Assembly (NCBI GenBank): GCA_007280205.1 | Contig: QYPX01000072.1 | Location: forward strand, 1-61,382 | Direction of reading: 5' to 3' | From: Comamonadaceae bacterium | GTDB lineage: Bacteria > Pseudomonadota > Gammaproteobacteria > Burkholderiales > Burkholderiaceae_C | Length of the DNA stretch: 61,382 nt | Part shown: piece after piece, positions 1 to 6,788 of the stretch | How positions within the stretch are numbered: the first letter of the stretch is position 1 | Layout: each line of letters opens with the position of its first letter | Made by a program: the position numbers and the translations under genes | The notes under the pieces: generated by a model | Told to the model about the DNA's origin: nothing | Databases searched by the model: none | The model's input: the letters and a program-made list of their open reading frames with translations, nothing else

Positions 1-621
1 GGCGTGGCGCGCGCAGTGTATCGGTACGAAGGCCAGGAGAAGGGGGGGTTTACCGCGGGTGGCCTGGGCCTGCCGCCGGTCGACCCCATCATGCGTGCCC
101 ATCGGCGCCTGGGCAACCACGTGACGCTGATTGCGGGCTTCCGCAACTCCGACCTGCTGTTCTGGGTGAAAGACGGCGAGCGCGTTTCAGCACTCAAAGC
201 CGAGTTTGGCGATCAGCTTGACGTCATCTACACCAGCAACGACGGCAGCTTTGGCGAGAAGGGTTTTGTCACGACGCCGCTGGAAGCCATGCTGAAAGAC
301 GGCATGACGAGCAAGGGCCGCAAAATTGCCGAAGTGGTCACCATCGGCCCGCCGCTGATGATGCGCGCGGTGAGCGACCTGACCAAGCCCTATGGTGTCA
401 AGACCGTGGCCAGCCTGAACTCGATCATGGTCGACGCGACCGGCATGTGCGGCGCCTGCATGGTGCCAGTGACGATTGCCGGCAAGATGGTGCGCAAGCA
501 CGCCTGTGTGGACGGCCCCGAGCTCGACAGCCACATCATCGACTGGGACAAGTTCCTGCCACGCTTCAATCAGTTCAAGGTGCAGGAGCAGGAGAGCAGG
601 GTGATGCACGGGTTTGCGTGA
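1..621 (+). CDS. NfnA/SudB-like FAD/NAD-binding reductase subunit, 5'-truncated by window
   Basis: C-terminal part of a ferredoxin-NAD(P) reductase-fold protein of the sulfide dehydrogenase beta / NfnA / PyrK type, which passes electrons between NAD(P)H, FAD and a partner flavoprotein. The reading frame is open to the first base, so the start lies outside. The visible part holds the nucleotide-binding half (VVTIGPPLMMRAVSDL) and a C-terminal [2Fe-2S] motif ATGMCGACMV followed by HACVDGPE, giving three cysteines at visible residues 149, 152 and 168. Asp plus three Cys is the ligand set known for NfnA. Its usual partner is a GltD-like subunit, which should lie upstream or nearby. The YgfK-like protein at 36964-38772 is not adjacent, so no pairing can be claimed. 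Confidence 0.85.
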   Translation, partial: GVARAVYRYEGQEKGGFTAGGLGLPPVDPIMRAHRRLGNHVTLIAGFRNSDLLFWVKDGERVSALKAEFGDQLDVIYTSNDGSFGEKGFVTTPLEAMLKDGMTSKGRKIAEVVTIGPPLMMRAVSDLTKPYGVKTVASLNSIMVDATGMCGACMVPVTIAGKMVRKHACVDGPELDSHIIDWDKFLPRFNQFKVQEQESRVMHGFA

Positions 622-633
622 GACGTGACTGTC

Positions 634-654
634 ATTGCGGACCTGATCCGCAAT
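634..654. repeat. REP-like palindrome, ATTGCGGA-N5-TCCGCAAT
   Basis: Perfect 8-bp inverted arms ATTGCGGA and TCCGCAAT around the 5-nt loop CCTGA, preceded by GTC. The same arms with a different loop occur at 36863-36883, and the related pair ATCCCGGA/TCCGGGAT with the same loop lies at 36821-36841. It sits directly behind the reductase stop codon and could form a transcript-end hairpin, but there is no T-tract. Short palindromes of this kind are common intergenic repeats in proteobacteria. Confidence 0.75.
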
Positions 655-687
655 CCATGGCGCGCGTGGCACCTTCAGAAGAAATGG

Positions 688-708
688 ATCCCGGGTCACG
701 CCCGGGAT
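688..708. repeat. REP-like palindrome, ATCCCGGG-N5-CCCGGGAT
   Basis: Perfect 8-bp inverted arms around a 5-nt loop (TCACG), followed by GAC as a mirror of the GTC that precedes the neighbouring copy at 634. A further related unit starting GTCATTGCGAGCG lies at about 740-770. The stretch 622-797 therefore holds only a mosaic of small palindromic repeats and no gene. Confidence 0.7.
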
Positions 709-797
709 GACAAGTCCTGGATCGGGATGGCAACGTTGTTTGTCATTGCGAGCGTAGCGTGGCGATCCATGAATCCCGCGGCGATTCAGTTCAGTAG

Positions 798-1076
798 TCA
801 GCGACTACGTTTCATCGATGTCCTCTTTGGAATATTCAGGCCAACTTTTTCGCGCCATTCCCAGTGTTCTTCAAGAGTTTTCCCATGCTTCTCCGCGTTG
901 CATTGCTTGTGAGCTATTGCCAGGTTTGAAATGCTATGCGTTTCACCCTGAATCACCGGCGTGAGGTGATCAATCTGAGTGACATCCTTAGCCTTGGCCT
1001 TGCCAAACAACTCAGTCAATTGCTTTTGACTCAGCCACAGGGTTTCGACGTGCTTGGTGGTGATTCTGGTGGCCAT
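798..1076 (-). pseudogene. Chimeric remnant: RhuM-type N-terminus joined to HNH nuclease C-terminus
   Basis: A 92-residue frame. Residues 1-28 (VETLWLSQKQLTELFGKAK) match the start of RhuM/Fic-associated phage-regulator-like proteins that sit in type I and III restriction loci. From about residue 30 the sequence changes to an HNH-like nuclease end (QIDHLTPVIQGETHSISNLA, then HKQCNAEKHG, then EEHWEWR). Neither half is complete, and the join falls inside the helix-turn-helix of RhuM. The best reading is a deletion junction between two genes of a restriction island, not a working protein. A real short HNH protein is the alternative. It is followed upstream (minus strand) by an ORF6N gene and a Res stub. 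Confidence 0.6.
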
Positions 1077-1114
1077 GATGGTCTGGGGAATGCGTTGTTG
1101 ACAGTGAGTGCCGG

Positions 1115-1663
1115 TCAGAGGAAGCCGATACGGGGTTTGGCTTTGCGCGAATTGTCTTCGGTGATTAGTTGCTTGATGGCGTCGAACACCTGGGAGAACT
1201 GCTCGTCGTAACGGGTTTCCATGGCTTCGATGCGGCGTGCCAGGTCGCGGTTGGAGTCCATCAGGCGGCGCAGCTGCACAAACGTTCGCATGATGGCAAT
1301 GTTGACCTCGACTGCGCGTTGTGAGCGCAATACGCTGGAGAGCATGGCGACACCTTGCTCGGTGAAGGCGTAAGGGATGGCAGTGAGCTTGCGTCGGGAT
1401 GCGGTCACAATTTGTGACTTCATAGCCTTGTTTTCAGCGTATGAGGTCACAGTTTGTGACCTCATACCTTCCCATTCTTCGGACGTGAGCTGGAACATGA
1501 AGTCCACAGGAAACCGATCAAGGTTTCGTTTGACGGCCTGATTCAGCACTTTGGTAGCCACGTCATAGAGGTCAGCCAGGTCGGCATCGAGCAAGACCTT
1601 TTCGCCACGGACCAAAAAAACAAGACGAGCAAGGTTCTCGGGCTTGGGAATGACTTGCGTCAT
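1115..1663 (-). CDS. ORF6N-domain protein (restriction-island associated)
   Basis: A 182-residue protein with an N-terminal ORF6N DNA-binding domain (LVFLVRGEKVLLDADLADLY at about residues 14-33; NRFP-like segment RNLDRFPVDFMFQLT; then AIPYAFTEQGVAMLSSVL at about residues 95-112). The C-terminal part (residues 120-165) is charged and helical, possibly a coiled coil. Proteins of this kind occur in phages and between the mod and res genes of type III restriction systems, where their role is unproven. The start ATG overlaps the stop of the Res stub by 4 bp (ATGA), so the two were or are co-translated. It looks intact, unlike its neighbours. Confidence 0.8.
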   Translation of the reverse strand: MTQVIPKPENLARLVFLVRGEKVLLDADLADLYDVATKVLNQAVKRNLDRFPVDFMFQLTSEEWEGMRSQTVTSYAENKAMKSQIVTASRRKLTAIPYAFTEQGVAMLSSVLRSQRAVEVNIAIMRTFVQLRRLMDSNRDLARRIEAMETRYDEQFSQVFDAIKQLITEDNSRKAKPRIGFL

Positions 1664-1854
1664 AGAGTCAGCACCTCGGCGCGTTCATTGACATTGCGCT
1701 TCTTCGGCTTGGGGATCGGGGTGATGAACTCGGCGCGCCTGCGGGTTTCAAGAGTTTGCTGGGTGGGTTGACCGCCTGGGTCCAGTTCCCAATGCCGACG
1801 CAGGCACTCATAGGGTGAGTTCAGAACAGGTCGGTCAAAGAACGGATTGGACAT
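1660..1854 (-). pseudogene. N-terminal stub of type III restriction endonuclease Res subunit
   Basis: A 64-residue frame whose start (MSNPFFDRPVLNSPYE, RRHWELDPGG, RRAEFITPIPKPKKR) is the characteristic N-terminus of type III Res helicase-nuclease subunits, which are normally near 900-1000 residues. The frame stops soon after this segment and runs into the ORF6N gene, so the SF2 helicase and nuclease domains are gone. No mod methyltransferase gene is present in the window. I infer a decayed type III system, with this stub the remnant of the cleavage subunit. Confidence 0.65.
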
Positions 1855-1969
1855 AGTCGATTCAAATTCATGCCTCGATAGTGGCAGCGAACAGAATGTC
1901 AGTCTCCCTCATGCCTGCCTCCCGATACTTTCTGCATCCTATGCCTCTTTTTGGCGCTTCTTTAACGGT

Positions 1970-2467
1970 TTAAGAGTGGGCTGAAGCAATCAAACCTGCA
2001 TCGACTTCATTCGCCACCATCAAAAACGGATTGACGATGCGCAGCGTGCCGCCAAGCAACTGGTTGTGCTGCAGGTCTTCGCTGTAGAGAACGTCGGCGC
2101 CGGTCTGCAGGGCGGCGGCCAGCACCAGACAGTCGTAAAAACTGTAGTGCGTTTCCTGTTGCAAGTCGAGTGCGCTGCTTAGCAACCCAGGGCTGGAGCC
2201 GACGCGGTTCAGGGGCTGCATGGCCGCGTCGACAAACTGTTTGCATTGATCGGTGCTGAAGCGCTGCGCAAACTTGCGGGTGGCGACGTTGGCAAACTCC
2301 TGAATCACCTGGTAACTGGTGCAACCCAGGTGGCTGGCCAGGGCTTGCTCTATGAGTTGCAGGGCACGCTGCTTCTTCAGCGGCTCGCTCGCCAGCAGGG
2401 CGTAGACGAAGACGTTGGTGTCCAGAAAGAACAGCTCCCCTGCGCTGGCTTGACCCGCAGCGCTCAT
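1970..2467 (-). CDS. PIN-domain toxin (VapC-like ribonuclease)
   Basis: A 165-residue PIN-fold protein predicted to cleave RNA using clustered acidic residues: FFLDTNVFVYALL with Asp16, an acidic position in VIQEFANVA, and the SFYDCLVLAAAL and VLYSEDLQHN segments with the later aspartates. It ends with a short tail beyond the usual domain. The start overlaps the upstream antitoxin stop by 4 bp (ATGA), typical of toxin-antitoxin operons. An alternative start near residue 12 would trim a poorly conserved N-terminus. Function as toxin is inferred from fold and pairing. Confidence 0.85.
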   Translation of the reverse strand: MSAAGQASAGELFFLDTNVFVYALLASEPLKKQRALQLIEQALASHLGCTSYQVIQEFANVATRKFAQRFSTDQCKQFVDAAMQPLNRVGSSPGLLSSALDLQQETHYSFYDCLVLAAALQTGADVLYSEDLQHNQLLGGTLRIVNPFLMVANEVDAGLIASAHS

Positions 2468-2697
2468 GGCTGGCGCTCGTTCATTTCATCGCGCGTGAAA
2501 CTGCGACCTGCATCCAGTTGGCTGAGTTGCGTCATGACGTCGCGAAACCGGGTAACGGCGGCCTCGTCCTGCGTGCCGGCGTAGGTTTCCAGCCATTTGC
2601 GGAATTCGACGTTCAGTGTGCTTTGCGCGGCAACCGCTTTTTCACGGGCGCGGTTGATCAGTTGTTCGTCGGCGGAAAGGGTGATGTTGCGAAGCAT
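2464..2697 (-). CDS. Ribbon-helix-helix-like antitoxin
   Basis: A 77-residue protein beginning MLRNITLSADEQLINRARE, which fits a beta-strand plus helix ribbon-helix-helix DNA-binding module; the rest is helical and acidic and would bind the PIN toxin. It is the first gene of a two-gene operon with the PIN protein. A perfect 12-bp palindrome lies 12 bp upstream of the start (2710-2721) and is a plausible autoregulatory operator. Confidence 0.8.
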   Translation of the reverse strand: MLRNITLSADEQLINRAREKAVAAQSTLNVEFRKWLETYAGTQDEAAVTRFRDVMTQLSQLDAGRSFTRDEMNERQP

Positions 2698-2709
2698 GAT
2701 ATCGGAATG

Positions 2710-2721
2710 TAGTGCGCACTA
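2710..2721. promoter_or_regulatory. Candidate antitoxin operator, palindrome TAGTGCGCACTA
   Basis: A perfect 12-bp palindrome directly upstream of the antitoxin gene, where ribbon-helix-helix antitoxins usually autorepress. Position and symmetry are seen; binding is inferred. Confidence 0.45.
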
Positions 2722-2776
2722 TTTGTGATTTAGAGTGTACGCAAAAACTCCAATACTGGCAAGCAAGGCGATCGGA

Positions 2777-3613
2777 TCAGTTCGGTTGCATCGCCGACAG
2801 GCTTGACACCGGGCGGCGCAGGGTTGGGTCGAAGGGGTTGATCTTCGGGCTGATCAGTTGTGCTTCGCGCTTGAGCAGTTCCACCACCGTCGGCAGTCGC
2901 TCGGGGCTCAGGCGTGCCGAAATGGTGCCGACACTCAAGGCGGCCACAGCGCGACCGTCGCGGTCGCAGACCGGCACCGCCACCCCTGCCATGCCTTCGA
3001 GCAAGCCGGTGTTGCGGGCCGCATAGCCCAACTCGCGCACGCGCTCGATCTCGGTGCGAAGATAGACCTCGTCGAAGACGCCGAGTTCACGCACCCGTGG
3101 CAGGTTGTAGCGGATCACTTCCTCTCGCTCGGCCTCTGGCAAAAACGCCAGGATCGCCAGGCTACCCTGGCCGATGCCCAGGGCAACACGGCCACCAATG
3201 TCACCGGTGAAGGAACGGATCGGGAACGGCCCCTCGCTGCGGTCCAGGCAGACCGCATCAAAGCCGCTGCGTGCCAGCAGGAAGAGGGTGTCGCCCAAAC
3301 TGGCGCAAAGGCGCAGCAGCGTGGGGCGGCAGAGTTCGCGCAGATTCACCGGATTGCCGGCACGCGCGGCCAGCACAAAGAAGTCGATGCTCAAACGGTA
3401 GTGTTTGCTGCGTTCGTCCTGTTCCACCATATCCTGTGCAATCAGCGCTTGCAGCGTGCGGTGCACCGTGGCCTGCGTCAGGCCGACGGTCTGGGCAATC
3501 TGCGTCACGCGGGCGCCTTGCGTCTTGGCGTCGGCCAGAACGCGGATGATGGCAAAGGCGCGTTCCAGGGCGCCCACACCGGGGCCAATTTTTGTGTCGT
3601 TAGATGGAATCAT
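2777..3613 (-). CDS. IclR-family transcriptional regulator
   Basis: A 278-residue regulator with an N-terminal winged helix-turn-helix (residues about 15-75; LTQATVHRTLQALIAQDMVE is the recognition region) and a C-terminal GAF-like effector domain (about 90-260; GYAARNTGLLEGMAGVAVPV). IclR proteins sense small catabolic substrates and either repress or activate a neighbouring operon. It is divergent from the ABC importer/dehydrogenase operon that begins at 3786, so it probably controls that operon and itself. The ATG at 3611-3613 lies inside an 18-bp inverted repeat, so translation or transcription start may be autoregulated. Confidence 0.9.
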   Translation of the reverse strand: MIPSNDTKIGPGVGALERAFAIIRVLADAKTQGARVTQIAQTVGLTQATVHRTLQALIAQDMVEQDERSKHYRLSIDFFVLAARAGNPVNLRELCRPTLLRLCASLGDTLFLLARSGFDAVCLDRSEGPFPIRSFTGDIGGRVALGIGQGSLAILAFLPEAEREEVIRYNLPRVRELGVFDEVYLRTEIERVRELGYAARNTGLLEGMAGVAVPVCDRDGRAVAALSVGTISARLSPERLPTVVELLKREAQLISPKINPFDPTLRRPVSSLSAMQPN

Positions 3614-3617
3614 CTAA
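3600..3617. promoter_or_regulatory. Candidate IclR operator 1 (TTAGATG-GAAT-CATCTAA)
   Basis: Perfect 7-bp inverted arms TTAGATG and CATCTAA around GAAT, overlapping the start codon of the iclR-family gene. It contains the ATGGAAT core repeated twice more in the same intergenic region. Confidence 0.45.
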
Positions 3618-3634
3618 ACATTATGATGTATGTA

Positions 3635-3682
3635 ATTCCGTCAAATGGAATAAATAACAAAAATATGTCGTTCGATGGAATA
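3635..3682. promoter_or_regulatory. Candidate IclR operators 2 and 3 (ATGGAATA direct repeats)
   Basis: ATTCCGTCAAATGGAAT at 3635-3651 is an inverted repeat (ATTCC/GGAAT). A second copy of the 3' half, TTCGATGGAATA, follows at 3671-3682, giving cores spaced about 30 bp apart. The stretch is A+T-rich against the surrounding G+C-rich genes, as expected for a promoter between divergent genes. Assignment to the IclR protein is by position only. Confidence 0.45.
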
Positions 3683-3785
3683 CCCTGTTGACGGGGGAAT
3701 CTCTTTCCAACACCATTTGCCTTGAATTTCACGGCGCCGCGGCGGCGGCCGGAGCCAGTGGTGGAGTGATGACAAGGAGAGGTGG

Positions 3786-4832
3786 ATGTCTTTTCTGACG
3801 CTTGCAGATGTGTCCAAGGTGTACGGTTCGACCACAGTGGTGTCGCACCTGAGCCTGAGCGTTGCCAAAGGGGAGTTTGTTTCCTTGCTCGGACCCTCCG
3901 GCTGCGGTAAAACGACGACGCTGCAGATGATTGCCGGCTTCACCGAGGTCAGCAGCGGACGCATCCAGCTCGACGGGCGCGACATCACCGACACGCCACC
4001 CAACTCGCGCGGCCTGGGCATCGTGTTCCAGAGCTACGCGTTGTTTCCGCACATGTCGGTGTTCGACAACGTCAGTTTTGGCCTGGAGATGCGGCGCGTC
4101 TCCCGCGACGAGCGCCAGCAGCGCGTGAAGCGCACGCTGGCCCTGGTGCATCTGGAAGAGCTCTCGCACCGCTATCCGCGTGAGCTCTCGGGTGGCCAGC
4201 GTCAGCGCGTGGCGTTGGCGCGTGCGCTGGTGATCGAGCCCGCCGTGTTGTTGCTCGATGAACCTCTCTCGAATCTGGATGCCAAGCTGCGCGAGGAGAT
4301 GCAGTTCGAGTTGCGGCAAATCCAGCGCAAGGTCGGCACCACCACCATCATGGTCACGCACGACCAGACCGAGGCCATGTCGATCAGTGACCGCGTGGTC
4401 GTGATGCAGGCGGGGCGCGTGACGCAGATCGACGCGCCGTTCAAACTCTACGAACAGCCGCAATCGCGTTTCATCTCGACCTTTGTCGGCAAGGCCAATC
4501 TGCTGCCGGGCCGGGTCGGCAGTGCGGGTGCTCGCGCCCGCATCGATCTGGGTGCTCTGCAAGTCGAAGTGGATGGCACCGGACTTGCACCAGGATCCGA
4601 AATCATGCTCAGCCTGCGGCCGGAAAAAATCAGCTTTGTTCCGGCAGGGCAGGGTCAAATCGACGGCGTGGTGGCAGCGCGCTTTTTTCTGGGAAGCCAG
4701 TGGCTTTATCACCTCAGCACGGCGCTGGGTACCTTGCAGGTGGCGTACCCCAACGGGGATGTGCTGCCGCCCGAGGAGCAGAGCCGCACCGGTCTGGCAT
4801 GGGACGCCGCTTCCCTGCGTGTGCTGACATGA
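3786..4832 (+). CDS. ABC importer ATPase, spermidine/putrescine (PotA) type
   Basis: A 348-residue nucleotide-binding subunit that powers uptake with the two permeases downstream. Walker A GPSGCGKT is at residues 36-43, the Q-loop is VFQSYALFPH, the signature LSGGQRQRVALARAL, Walker B LLLDEPLSNLD and the H-loop VTHDQTEA. A C-terminal TOBE-like regulatory domain (about residues 240-340) is present, as in PotA/FbpC. It is the first gene of the operon, with ATGA overlap to the next gene. A purine-rich GGAG-like site lies just upstream of the ATG. The substrate is probably an amine or amino-acid-like compound judged by the downstream enzymes. Confidence 0.93.
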   Translation: MSFLTLADVSKVYGSTTVVSHLSLSVAKGEFVSLLGPSGCGKTTTLQMIAGFTEVSSGRIQLDGRDITDTPPNSRGLGIVFQSYALFPHMSVFDNVSFGLEMRRVSRDERQQRVKRTLALVHLEELSHRYPRELSGGQRQRVALARALVIEPAVLLLDEPLSNLDAKLREEMQFELRQIQRKVGTTTIMVTHDQTEAMSISDRVVVMQAGRVTQIDAPFKLYEQPQSRFISTFVGKANLLPGRVGSAGARARIDLGALQVEVDGTGLAPGSEIMLSLRPEKISFVPAGQGQIDGVVAARFFLGSQWLYHLSTALGTLQVAYPNGDVLPPEEQSRTGLAWDAASLRVLT

Positions 4833-5683
4833 AACTGGGCCGCCAAGCCACGCCCTGGGCGCTGTCGGCGCCGGCGCTGTTGCTGTTTGCCTGCATGCTG
4901 CTGGTGCCGCTGGGCCTGACGGCGGTGCTTTCCTTCAACGTCTTTGATCACAGCACCGGCGTCAAGAATGAGTTCACCCTGGCGCACTACCTTGCTGTGC
5001 TGAGTGACGAGTATTACTACGGCATCTTCTGGCGCACCTTCTGGATCTCGGGCGTCACCACCCTGATCTGTCTGGCCATCGGCGCGCCCGAGGCCTACGT
5101 GCTCAGCCGCATGGGCAACCCCTGGCGCTCGATTTTTCTGCTGGTGGTGCTGGCGCCCTTGCTGGTCTCCGTGGTGGTACGGGCTTTTGGCTGGAGCATG
5201 CTGCTGGGTCCTCAGGGCTTGGTCAACCATGCACTGCAGGCAGTGGGCCTGGGGCCGGTGCGCATTCTCTACACCGAGTGGGCGGTGGTGATTGCCCTGG
5301 TGCACGTGATGCTGCCCTTCATGGTGATCCCGGTCTGGACGTCCCTGCAAAAGCTCGACGCTGCTGTTGAAAACGCTGCGCTGTCGCTCTCGGCATCGCA
5401 ATTCACGACGCTGCGCCGCATCGTGCTGCCACAGGTGCTGCCCGGCATTCTGTCGGGCAGTCTGATCGTGTTCGGACTGAGCGCCAGTGCGTTTGCGATT
5501 CCGGGACTGCTCGGCGGCCGGCGTCTGAAGATGGTGGCCACCGTGGTCTACGACGAGTACCTGCATGAACTCAACTGGCCGCTGGGCGCGGCGCTGGCGC
5601 TGATCCTGCTGGTGGCCAATCTGCTGGTGATGCTGAGCTACAACCGCGTGCTCGAAGGCCGCTACAAGAAATCACTGGGCTAG
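4829..5683 (+). CDS. ABC importer permease 1, PotB type
   Basis: A 284-residue inner-membrane protein with about six hydrophobic segments and the EAA-loop region (ENAALSLSASQFTTLRRIVL at about residues 180-200) that docks on the ATPase. The ATG at 4829 overlaps the ATPase stop (ATGA). A longer frame starts at 4700 inside the ATPase gene, but those extra 43 residues are not membrane-like. It pairs with the permease at 5686 to form the translocation channel. Confidence 0.92.
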   Translation: MKLGRQATPWALSAPALLLFACMLLVPLGLTAVLSFNVFDHSTGVKNEFTLAHYLAVLSDEYYYGIFWRTFWISGVTTLICLAIGAPEAYVLSRMGNPWRSIFLLVVLAPLLVSVVVRAFGWSMLLGPQGLVNHALQAVGLGPVRILYTEWAVVIALVHVMLPFMVIPVWTSLQKLDAAVENAALSLSASQFTTLRRIVLPQVLPGILSGSLIVFGLSASAFAIPGLLGGRRLKMVATVVYDEYLHELNWPLGAALALILLVANLLVMLSYNRVLEGRYKKSLG

Positions 5684-5685
5684 TC

Positions 5686-6480
5686 ATGTCAAAGAACGGA
5701 CCCCTTGCCCTTGCCTTCAATGCGTTGGTGATCAGCTTCATGCTGGCGCCGCTGCTGATTGTCTGCATTGTTGCCTTCACACCCGCCAACACGCTGACGA
5801 TACCCACCACCGAGTTCTCGCTGCGCTGGTTCAGGGCGGTGTTCGCGCACCCGGACTTTGTCACCTCCTTCTGGAACAGCCTGTGGCTGGCGATTTCTTC
5901 GGCCACGATCGCCACACTGATCGCCATTCCCGCTGGTCTGGCCATCACGCGTTTCGACTTCGCCGGGCGCGACGCGCTGAACGCGCTGTTTCTGTCACCT
6001 CTGATCATTCCGCATCTGGTGCTGGGCGTGGCCATGCTGCGCATGTTTTCACTGATTGGCGCCACCGGCAGTTTCCAGTGGCTGGTGCTGGCCCATGTGG
6101 TGGTGATCACACCCTACGTGCTGCGGCTGGTGGTGGCGGCTTCCGTCGGCGCCGACCGCAGTTGCGAGCAGGCAGCGCTGTCGCTGGGCGCCAGCCATGG
6201 CACCGTGTTTCGCCGCGTCACCCTGCCCATGATCCTGCCGGGTGTCACGGGTGGCTGGCTGCTGGCTTTCATCAACAGTTTTGACGAAGTGACGATGTCG
6301 ATCTTTGTCACCTCGCCTGCCACGGTGACGCTGCCAGTGCGCATGTACATGTACGCCACCGAATCGATCGACCCGCTGATGGCTGCAGCGTCGGCGCTGA
6401 TGGTCGGATTCACGGCGGCGGTGATGGTGCTGCTGGACCGGCTGTACGGCCTGGACAAGATTCTGGTGGGCGAGAAATGA
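5686..6480 (+). CDS. ABC importer permease 2, PotC type
   Basis: A 264-residue inner-membrane permease with about six transmembrane segments and an EAA motif (CEQAALSLGASHGTVFRRVT at about residues 164-183). It starts two bases after the stop of permease 1 and its stop overlaps the start of the small Fe-S gene (ATGA), so the transport and enzyme genes are translationally chained. PotC-type subunits form a heterodimer with PotB-type subunits. Confidence 0.92.
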   Translation: MSKNGPLALAFNALVISFMLAPLLIVCIVAFTPANTLTIPTTEFSLRWFRAVFAHPDFVTSFWNSLWLAISSATIATLIAIPAGLAITRFDFAGRDALNALFLSPLIIPHLVLGVAMLRMFSLIGATGSFQWLVLAHVVVITPYVLRLVVAASVGADRSCEQAALSLGASHGTVFRRVTLPMILPGVTGGWLLAFINSFDEVTMSIFVTSPATVTLPVRMYMYATESIDPLMAAASALMVGFTAAVMVLLDRLYGLDKILVGEK

Positions 6481-6788
6481 GCCAGCCGGTCACCGGCCAG
6501 GCCCTGTTCAGGCGATTGAACGAGGCCGCGCGTGAGCGCATCCGCTTCACGCTCAACGGTCAGGCCTTGCACGCGCTGCAGGGCGACACCATCATGACTG
6601 CGATCCTGACGCAGCAAAGTCACCTGCGCCACTCGGAATTTGGCGCCACCGCGCGTGCCGGATTTTGCCTGATGGGCGCCTGCCAGGACTGCTGGGTGGA
6701 CAGCGAGTCCGGTGAGCGTTACCGCGCCTGCTCCACCCTGCTGCTACCCGGCATGCGTTTGCTCACCCAGGCGGAGCCCACAGCATGA
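6477..6788 (+). CDS. Small [2Fe-2S] subunit of Hcn-type dehydrogenase
   Basis: A 103-residue ferredoxin-like protein (Fer2_4 type, like HcnA and the gamma subunit of D-hydroxyproline dehydrogenase). The cluster motif is GFCLMGACQDCW followed by RACST, that is C-x4-C-x2-C-x12-C near the middle of the chain. It would carry electrons from the flavin subunits encoded by the next two genes, with which it overlaps by 4 bp. No signal peptide is seen, so the complex is cytoplasmic or peripheral to the inner face of the membrane. Confidence 0.88.
   Translation: MSQPVTGQALFRRLNEAARERIRFTLNGQALHALQGDTIMTAILTQQSHLRHSEFGATARAGFCLMGACQDCWVDSESGERYRACSTLLLPGMRLLTQAEPTA

Noticed and set aside
1970-2697. The PIN pair as part of the restriction island
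   Set aside because: It has its own overlap and operator-like palindrome and looks like an independent toxin-antitoxin unit.
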